DNA of 7,236 nt from Gammaproteobacteria bacterium (GTDB lineage: Bacteria; Pseudomonadota; Gammaproteobacteria; Pseudomonadales; Azotimanducaceae_A). The translations under genes and the position numbers were made by a program. The stretch lies in NCBI GenBank assembly GCA_028819775.1, contig JAPPKV010000111.1, positions 1 through 7,236 on the forward strand, given 5' to 3'. The notes below the pieces were generated by a model. The model was not told the DNA's origin. It did no database searches and worked only from the letters and a program-made list of their open reading frames with translations. Positions 1 through 4,320 of this stretch are shown piece after piece. Within the stretch, counting starts at the first letter, position 1, and every line of letters starts with the position of its first letter.

Positions 1-2735
1 CGCACGGTCAAATCGCCGCTGAGTCGCGCTGCGGAGCGTGCGAAAGTTGACGTATCGAACCAAGAGCCCCCGCGCAGTGTTCGGCGCCCGCAGTCGCCTT
101 GCGTCCACGCGCTGCCGTCAACCGGCGCACCGTCATATCTTCCGTTCCAGCAGTCCTCTACCCACTCCCAAACATTGCCGTGCATGTCGTGGAGCCCCCA
201 AGCGTTGGCGCGGAACGAGCCCGTTTGGACCGTACGGTCCAAACTGCGGCGTCCACACCCGGCGCAGTTCGCTTCGCCGGCGCCAAGCGCCTCCCCCCAC
301 GCGTAGGCCGTGTCCGCACCAGCACGGGCGGCGTATTCCCACTCCGCTTCGCTCGGCAGTCGGTAGAGCCTGCCTGTTTCGGACGACAGCCAGGACGAGT
401 AGTCATTCGCATCCTCCCAGGAAACGTTGATCACCGGCCGGCGACCCCGGCCCCAGCCGGTATCGTCCGGACGTTCGCGGCCGGTCGCCCGTACAAAACG
501 GTCGAAGCCATCGAAGGTGACCTCGTGCTTGGACATGGAGAATGGCGCGGCGATGGTCACGGCGCGCACGGGTTGTTCGGACTCCCTGCAAGCGGTCTCG
601 GCTACGCAGCCCATGCGAAAGCTGCCAGCCGGAATGACGGTCATCTCCGGACCGTTCCCTCCCGAACGCAACGGGTCGGCGTATTCGTGCGACACGAACT
701 CCAGGGACACGGCATACATTGTGGGTGCCGCGCTGTGGCGAACCGTGCCCGCCCACGTCCCGTATCCGAGCAGGCTCGCCTCCAACCGGTATTCGCCCGG
801 CGGCAACAGCACACCCGGCGAATAGGATTCGTCGCGGTCGACGAACGCCACCAACGCCCCGGGCGGATTGGTCGCTACCGTCAAGGGATGCCATTCCGCC
901 TCCAGCTGGACCTCGTGGCGCGTATCGCCCACCACGTCCACCGTCCGCTCGACGGTCCGCCATCCGGTTCTCGACACCGCGATCCGATGCGGACCCTCGG
1001 CTAGCCGCACGCCCGGACTATAGGCGGTTTCCGCGTCCAGCAAAGCGACCTCGGCATCAGTCGGCGCCAGAACAACGGTCAGCGTACCGAAGACGGGCTC
1101 CAGGCTGAACGCGACCGATGCCGTGTCGTCCTTGGGAACCTCCGTCGCCACTTCGGTCGCGACGTGGCCGGGTGCCCCGAGGGTCAGGCTTATTGGCCCG
1201 GCTGGAAGGCCGGCGAGCGTCGCGGGCGAACTGTCGGCCAATCGCTCGCCATCGCGCTCGATCCAGGTGCCTGGCGGCGTCGTGGTCACAAGCAGTGTTC
1301 CCGTCGCCCGGTCCAGCTCTCGTTCGAAGCGCATCGATTCGCCCGCCGACAGATCCAGTTCCGTCTCGACGGCATCGTAGTACGGATGCCGAAGCGCGAC
1401 GGCATAGACACGGGCCGGCAGCTCGTCGTTTTCCCAAGGCGTGGTGCCAACCGGCTCGTCGTCGAGCAGGACCTCTGCGCCTGGTGGTTGGGTTGTCACG
1501 ACCAGCGATGCCGTCCGAGGCAGCGGCGCTTCGGCCGGAGGAACGGGCGTTGCCCGAGGCGCATCGACGAACGCCGGGCCGCCGTCGTCTTCAGGTGTCG
1601 TTTCCTTTGCCGCGGCAGGAGGCGGTTCAGTGCCCTGCGCGACCGGCGGCGCTAGTAGGCCGGAATCCGAAGGGGTGATCACGACGGGCCGATCTCCACT
1701 TTCGTCGACGGTTGCCCAGTCGCCGCGTTGCACCACGAATAGGCCGGCGACGATTCCGACCAGCCCCGCGGCTGCGGCCCCCAAGGCGACTTTGTGCCAT
1801 CGGCGCGGTGCGCGTCCCGCCCGCTCGGCTACGTCCGGCGCCTGCGGGCGCCGTCGAGACTGCTTGCGTGCGTCCGGCGGCGCATCCACCAGCGCGTCCA
1901 GCAGCGCCTGTACGCCATCCGGACGCGTTGCGGGATCGAGTGTGAGCGCCGCATCGATGGCCGAGAGAAGCTGCGGGCTGTAGGCACTTCTGCCTTTTGC
2001 CGCCCGGACGGCGGGTACCAGCGTATCCCGTTCGGCGCGAATCGGCGCCTCCGGTGGCGTGACTCCCGTTACGCAGCGGTAAAGCACCGCGGCTAGGGAG
2101 TAGGCATCCGCACGCGCGGCGACCAGGTCGGCGCGCGCAGAATAGTGCTCGATCGGTGCATAGCCGGGCATGCGAACAGCGCCGAACTCGTCCTGCGCGG
2201 AAACCGTCAAGCCCAGCAACACGGCAGAGCCGTCCTCGCGCACGACGATGCTGCCGAGACCGAGGTTTCCATGGGCCGTCCCGGCACGGTGCATCGCCGC
2301 CAGACCTTCCGCGACGGGCCGAATACGACCCACCAGTTCGGCGTTGGGCAGCGTGCTTCCCGGACGCAGCAGCGCGGCAAGTGGACGCCCCGGAACGTAG
2401 TCCATCGCAGCACATGCCGTCCCGTTGGCCTCGAACACGCCACGGATCCGCACGACATTGGGATGTGCGACGGCCATCATCCTTTCGGCGCGTTCGACGA
2501 AGCGTGCGAGACCGGCCTGGAACGCCGCCTCGGCGGCGGTTGACACAGGTTCTACCCGCAAGTCCTCTGTGTGTTCGGCAAGACCGCGCGGGGCGTATTC
2601 ACGCACCGCAACGTTGGCACCGACCTCGTCCAGGCAAAGATAGACGTTGCCAAACGTCCCGGAACCCAACAGCCGTTGAATCTCGTAGGCACCCAGTCGG
2701 TGCCCTGCCGCTAGTGTCTTGAGATCATCCGCCAT
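1..2735 (-). CDS. Membrane-anchored Ser/Thr pseudokinase with PEGA repeats and a C-terminal FGE/SUMF1-like domain (3' end outside window)
   Basis: An uninterrupted frame of 911 codons runs off the window's left edge. ATG at 2735 is the first possible start, because an in-frame TAG lies 12 bases upstream. Residues 14-290 form a kinase-like domain with an intact glycine loop (LGSGTFGNV, 23-31) and PGYAPIEHY (190-198). The catalytic residues are lost: VAVR (Arg45 for Lys), HGN at 155-157 for HRD, Gly159 for Lys, Ser162 for Asn, and GLT at 175-177 for DFG. The Asn157-Gly175 spacing of 18 matches real kinases. One membrane span follows (about 316-335), then a Pro/acidic linker and four PEGA-like repeats (about 409-474, 478-546, 549-613, 616-681), two carrying YSPGV. 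An FGE-like domain begins near 696 (IPAGSFRMGC, HGNVWEWVEDCW at 852-863, RGGSW at 888-892). The usual GFRLA-type ending is missing, so perhaps 20 residues lie beyond the window. Topology should be kinase inside, PEGA/FGE in the periplasm. Loss of phosphotransfer is inferred; signalling or scaffolding is the likely role. Confidence 0.9.
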   Translation of the reverse strand, partial: MADDLKTLAAGHRLGAYEIQRLLGSGTFGNVYLCLDEVGANVAVREYAPRGLAEHTEDLRVEPVSTAAEAAFQAGLARFVERAERMMAVAHPNVVRIRGVFEANGTACAAMDYVPGRPLAALLRPGSTLPNAELVGRIRPVAEGLAAMHRAGTAHGNLGLGSIVVREDGSAVLLGLTVSAQDEFGAVRMPGYAPIEHYSARADLVAARADAYSLAAVLYRCVTGVTPPEAPIRAERDTLVPAVRAAKGRSAYSPQLLSAIDAALTLDPATRPDGVQALLDALVDAPPDARKQSRRRPQAPDVAERAGRAPRRWHKVALGAAAAGLVGIVAGLFVVQRGDWATVDESGDRPVVITPSDSGLLAPPVAQGTEPPPAAAKETTPEDDGGPAFVDAPRATPVPPAEAPLPRTASLVVTTQPPGAEVLLDDEPVGTTPWENDELPARVYAVALRHPYYDAVETELDLSAGESMRFERELDRATGTLLVTTTPPGTWIERDGERLADSSPATLAGLPAGPISLTLGAPGHVATEVATEVPKDDTASVAFSLEPVFGTLTVVLAPTDAEVALLDAETAYSPGVRLAEGPHRIAVSRTGWRTVERTVDVVGDTRHEVQLEAEWHPLTVATNPPGALVAFVDRDESYSPGVLLPPGEYRLEASLLGYGTWAGTVRHSAAPTMYAVSLEFVSHEYADPLRSGGNGPEMTVIPAGSFRMGCVAETACRESEQPVRAVTIAAPFSMSKHEVTFDGFDRFVRATGRERPDDTGWGRGRRPVINVSWEDANDYSSWLSSETGRLYRLPSEAEWEYAARAGADTAYAWGEALGAGEANCAGCGRRSLDRTVQTGSFRANAWGLHDMHGNVWEWVEDCWNGRYDGAPVDGSAWTQGDCGRRTLRGGSWFDTSTFARSAARLSGDLTV
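223..244. repeat. Perfect 22-bp palindrome inside the FGE-like coding region
   Basis: Eleven bases (GTTTGGACCGT, 223-233) are followed immediately by their exact reverse complement (234-244), and the symmetry ends at the flanking bases 222 and 245. In the minus-strand gene it encodes the stretch S-L-D-R-T-V-Q-T (residues 831-838), a region between the ANCAGC cysteines and the HGNVWEW motif. The symmetry is seen directly. Its role is unknown: it could be a protein-binding site, an mRNA hairpin, or a coincidence of codon choice. Confidence 0.85.
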
Positions 2736-2738
2736 GGC

Positions 2739-2750
2739 GGGTTTCTACCC
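2739..2750 (-). promoter_or_regulatory. Small hairpin at the translation start of the pseudokinase gene
   Basis: On the minus strand, GGGT and ACCC pair as a 4-bp stem around an AGAA tetraloop, ending three bases before the ATG at 2735. The only Shine-Dalgarno-like bases near this start (AGGG) lie in the left arm, so the stem could mask them and keep translation low. The stem is short, and its effect is an inference. Confidence 0.2.
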
Positions 2751-2779
2751 TACGGACGTGACGTCGGCAAACGTGAACC

Positions 2780-2801
2780 GCCTGTGCCTGTTCGCCTGTT
2801 C
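2780..2801. repeat. Short tandem repeat GCCTGT / GCCTGTTC / GCCTGTTC
   Basis: On the plus strand a 6-base partial unit (2780-2785) is followed by two exact 8-base copies of GCCTGTTC (2786-2793, 2794-2801). They lie about 45-65 bases upstream of the pseudokinase start, where an activator or repressor could bind. Helical-turn spacing is not matched (8 bp), so a simple slippage repeat is equally likely. Confidence 0.5.
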
Positions 2802-2922
2802 GGGTTCCACCTTCGGCCTTCCCCAACGCCAGAAGAATCCACGCGCTGCACCTGTGTTTCGCGTCGCGTCCTTCGGGCCGGCCACGCCAAAACCGCGCAT
2901 GGGAACGCCGACCCTCCGCAGT

Positions 2923-4215
2923 CTACATATCGGCTCCGATCGCTTCCCCGTGCTGACTGTAGTCCAAACCCTCGGCCTCTTCCTCGACCGACACCCGCAG
3001 CCCGGTGATTCGTTTGACCAGATAGAGAATGCCGACCGTACCGAGGGCACTCCAGCCGCCCACCGCCAAGACGCCCTCGAACTGCACCCAGATCTGCCAA
3101 TAGTTGCCTTCGACGGCACCGGACGCGTTGCCGATTTCCTCGAGTGCGAACACGCCCGTCAGGATCGCGCCGAGCAGGCCGCCGATGCCGTGGATGCCGA
3201 ACACGTCCAATGCGTCGTCGTAGCCGAGGCTGTACTTCAACCACGCACACGCCCAGCAGCACGAGAAACCGGCGACTACGCCGATCGCGACGGCACCCAC
3301 GGGCGAAACGTAACCCGCCGCCGGGGTGATCGCCACCAGCCCTGCGACGGCACCTGACACGAGCCCGAGAACACTAGGCTTCTTTAGAACCGCCGCCTCG
3401 TAGAACATCCAGGTCAACGCCCCGGCCGCCGCAGAGGTTTGGGTGACAAGCATCGCGTACGCCGCATTGCCGCCCGCCGTGAGCGACGAACCCGCACTGA
3501 ACCCGAACCAGCCGATCCAGAGCAGCGATACGCCGATGACGCTGAAGAGCGGATTGTGCGGTGCCATGTTCTCGGCGCCGTAGCCGGTTCGCTTGCCGAC
3601 GACCAGACAGGCCACCAGCCCGGCCACCCCTGCATTGATGTGGACGATCGTCCCGCCCGCGTAGTCCAGCACCCCCTCCTCCTTGAGGAAGCCGCCACCC
3701 CAGATCCAGTGAACCACGGGCGCGTACACGACAACGGACCAAAGCCCGATGAAGAGAAGCAAGGAGGTGAACTTCATCCGATCCGCCACGGCGCCGGTGA
3801 TCAAGGCGGCGGCGACCACGGCGAAGCCCAGTTGAAACACGACGTACAGCGACTCCGGGAAAGTGCCGCGCAACGAATCGAGGTCCAGATTCGCGAGGAA
3901 CAGCATGCCGAAGTCGCCGATGTACTCGTTGTCTCCCGAGAACGCCAGGCTGTAGCCCAGGAGTATCCAGAGCACCGACACCAGACAGCAGATGGCGAAA
4001 CACTGCCCCGAGATCGAGAGCATGTTCTTGCGGCGCACCATGCCGCCGTAGAACAGCGCGATCCCGGGCACGGTCATCATCAGGCCCAGCACGGCCGCCG
4101 TCAGCATCCAAGCGGTTGTACCGCTGTCGAGCACGGGCGCCAACTCCTCGCCCCAAGCAGGCCAGGCGAGCGCCGCCAACAATGCACACCAACTGGTAGG
4201 TCTTTTCTTGTTCAT
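2923..4215 (-). CDS. amt: Ammonium channel, Amt/Mep/Rh family
   Basis: This complete 430-residue inner-membrane protein should conduct ammonium/ammonia as a trimer. A signal peptide (about 1-22) is followed by about eleven hydrophobic segments between 34 and 401, as in the family. Key residues align with E. coli AmtB: Phe131 (Phe107) in the pore gate, Trp172 (Trp148), Asp184 (Asp160), the twin histidines His192 (His168, in VHINAG) and His342 (His318, in GIHGIGG), and Phe239 and Ser243 (Phe215, Ser219) in GWFGFSAGSS. The C-terminal tail (GLDYSQHGE) keeps the conserved form that, in other Amt proteins, contacts the PII protein GlnK. An in-frame TAA upstream leaves ATG at 4215 as the first possible start. 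No glnK lies beside it, unlike the common glnK-amtB pair; its neighbours are a TonB receptor and a pseudokinase. All channel residues checked are present, so it is probably functional. Confidence 0.97.
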   Translation of the reverse strand: MNKKRPTSWCALLAALAWPAWGEELAPVLDSGTTAWMLTAAVLGLMMTVPGIALFYGGMVRRKNMLSISGQCFAICCLVSVLWILLGYSLAFSGDNEYIGDFGMLFLANLDLDSLRGTFPESLYVVFQLGFAVVAAALITGAVADRMKFTSLLLFIGLWSVVVYAPVVHWIWGGGFLKEEGVLDYAGGTIVHINAGVAGLVACLVVGKRTGYGAENMAPHNPLFSVIGVSLLWIGWFGFSAGSSLTAGGNAAYAMLVTQTSAAAGALTWMFYEAAVLKKPSVLGLVSGAVAGLVAITPAAGYVSPVGAVAIGVVAGFSCCWACAWLKYSLGYDDALDVFGIHGIGGLLGAILTGVFALEEIGNASGAVEGNYWQIWVQFEGVLAVGGWSALGTVGILYLVKRITGLRVSVEEEAEGLDYSQHGEAIGADM

Positions 4216-4230
4216 GGCACGCCAGCAAAG

Positions 4231-4237
4231 CTCCCTT
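4231..4237 (-). promoter_or_regulatory. Ribosome-binding site for the ammonium channel gene
   Basis: AAGGGAG on the minus strand is the only strong Shine-Dalgarno-like sequence before the ATG at 4215. The gap of 15 bases is longer than the usual 5-9, which could mean inefficient initiation. No alternative in-frame start lies between it and the ATG. Confidence 0.4.
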
Positions 4238-4280
4238 GGTGGTCCAGTTTAAACTAGGCCGCTACCCAACGGCGACAGTT

Positions 4281-4315
4281 TCGAGCGGCGGTGTCGAGCG
4301 GCGTGTGTCGAGCGG
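4281..4315. repeat. Three direct repeats of TCGAGCGG, period 13-14 bp
   Basis: TCGAGCGG occurs at 4281-4288, 4294-4301 and 4308-4315 on the plus strand, with related GTG-type spacers (copies two and three share GTGTCGAGCGG). The block lies just after the receptor's stop codon and upstream of the Amt gene. It may be an array of binding sites, a degenerate intergenic repeat, or a product of slippage. Confidence 0.7.
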
Positions 4316-4320
4316 GGCGT

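Larger units (their letters stand above)
2736..2922. other. Intergenic region between the ammonium channel and pseudokinase genes
   Basis: This 187-bp gap separates the Amt stop codon from the pseudokinase start, both on the minus strand. It holds short tandem repeats (2780-2801), a small hairpin at the downstream start (2739-2750) and an 8-bp GGCCGGCC palindrome (2876-2883). I see no convincing sigma-70 or sigma-54 promoter and no stem followed by a U-run. The gap is long enough for an independent promoter, so co-transcription is possible but not shown. Confidence 0.6.
4216..4320. other. Intergenic region between the TonB receptor and ammonium channel genes
   Basis: This 105-bp gap contains, in transcription order, three direct repeats (4281-4315), a possible 6-bp stem with a GGGU loop (4258-4273, minus strand, one G-U pair), a 10-bp AT-rich palindrome AGTTTAAACT (4246-4255) and the Amt ribosome-binding site (4231-4237). 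The stem is followed by CUAGUUUAAAC rather than a clean U-run, so it is at best a weak terminator. The AT-rich palindrome stands out in this GC-rich DNA and could be part of a promoter or operator, but I find no matching -35 box. Confidence 0.6.

Noticed and set aside
1..110. Variable region of a diversity-generating retroelement at the end of the FGE-like domain
   Set aside because: FGE/C-type-lectin folds are common retroelement targets and end in RGGSW, but the codons here are not the adenine-rich AAC type expected, and no template repeat or reverse transcriptase is visible in the window. The end of the gene is outside, so this is not fully excluded.
99..1004. Long plus-strand frame opposite the FGE/PEGA half of the pseudokinase
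   Set aside because: Its product is Arg/Pro-rich without recognisable motifs, while the minus strand in the same place encodes clear FGE and PEGA motifs. It is an antisense shadow of GC-rich coding DNA.
1627..2415. 262-residue minus-strand frame overlapping the pseudokinase in a different phase
   Set aside because: The in-phase frame from 2735 gives kinase, membrane-span and PEGA motifs without a break, so there is no frameshift and this alternative frame is a shadow.
2823..2860. Sigma-54-like TGGCGTTGGGGAAGGC on the minus strand before the pseudokinase gene
   Set aside because: The GG-GC spacing is one base too long, and this spacing is strict for the factor.
3439..4257. 272-residue plus-strand frame opposite the ammonium channel gene
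   Set aside because: His/Asp/Arg-rich composition typical of the antisense of a hydrophobic membrane protein; the Amt reading is unambiguous.
4216..4260. Sigma-54 (NtrC-type) promoter before the ammonium channel gene
   Set aside because: Amt genes are often sigma-54 dependent, but the GG and GC elements near TGGACC and TTTGC are not at the required 10-base separation.
4258..4273. Rho-independent terminator after the receptor gene
   Set aside because: The stem is only 6 bp with one G-U pair, and no uninterrupted U-run follows.
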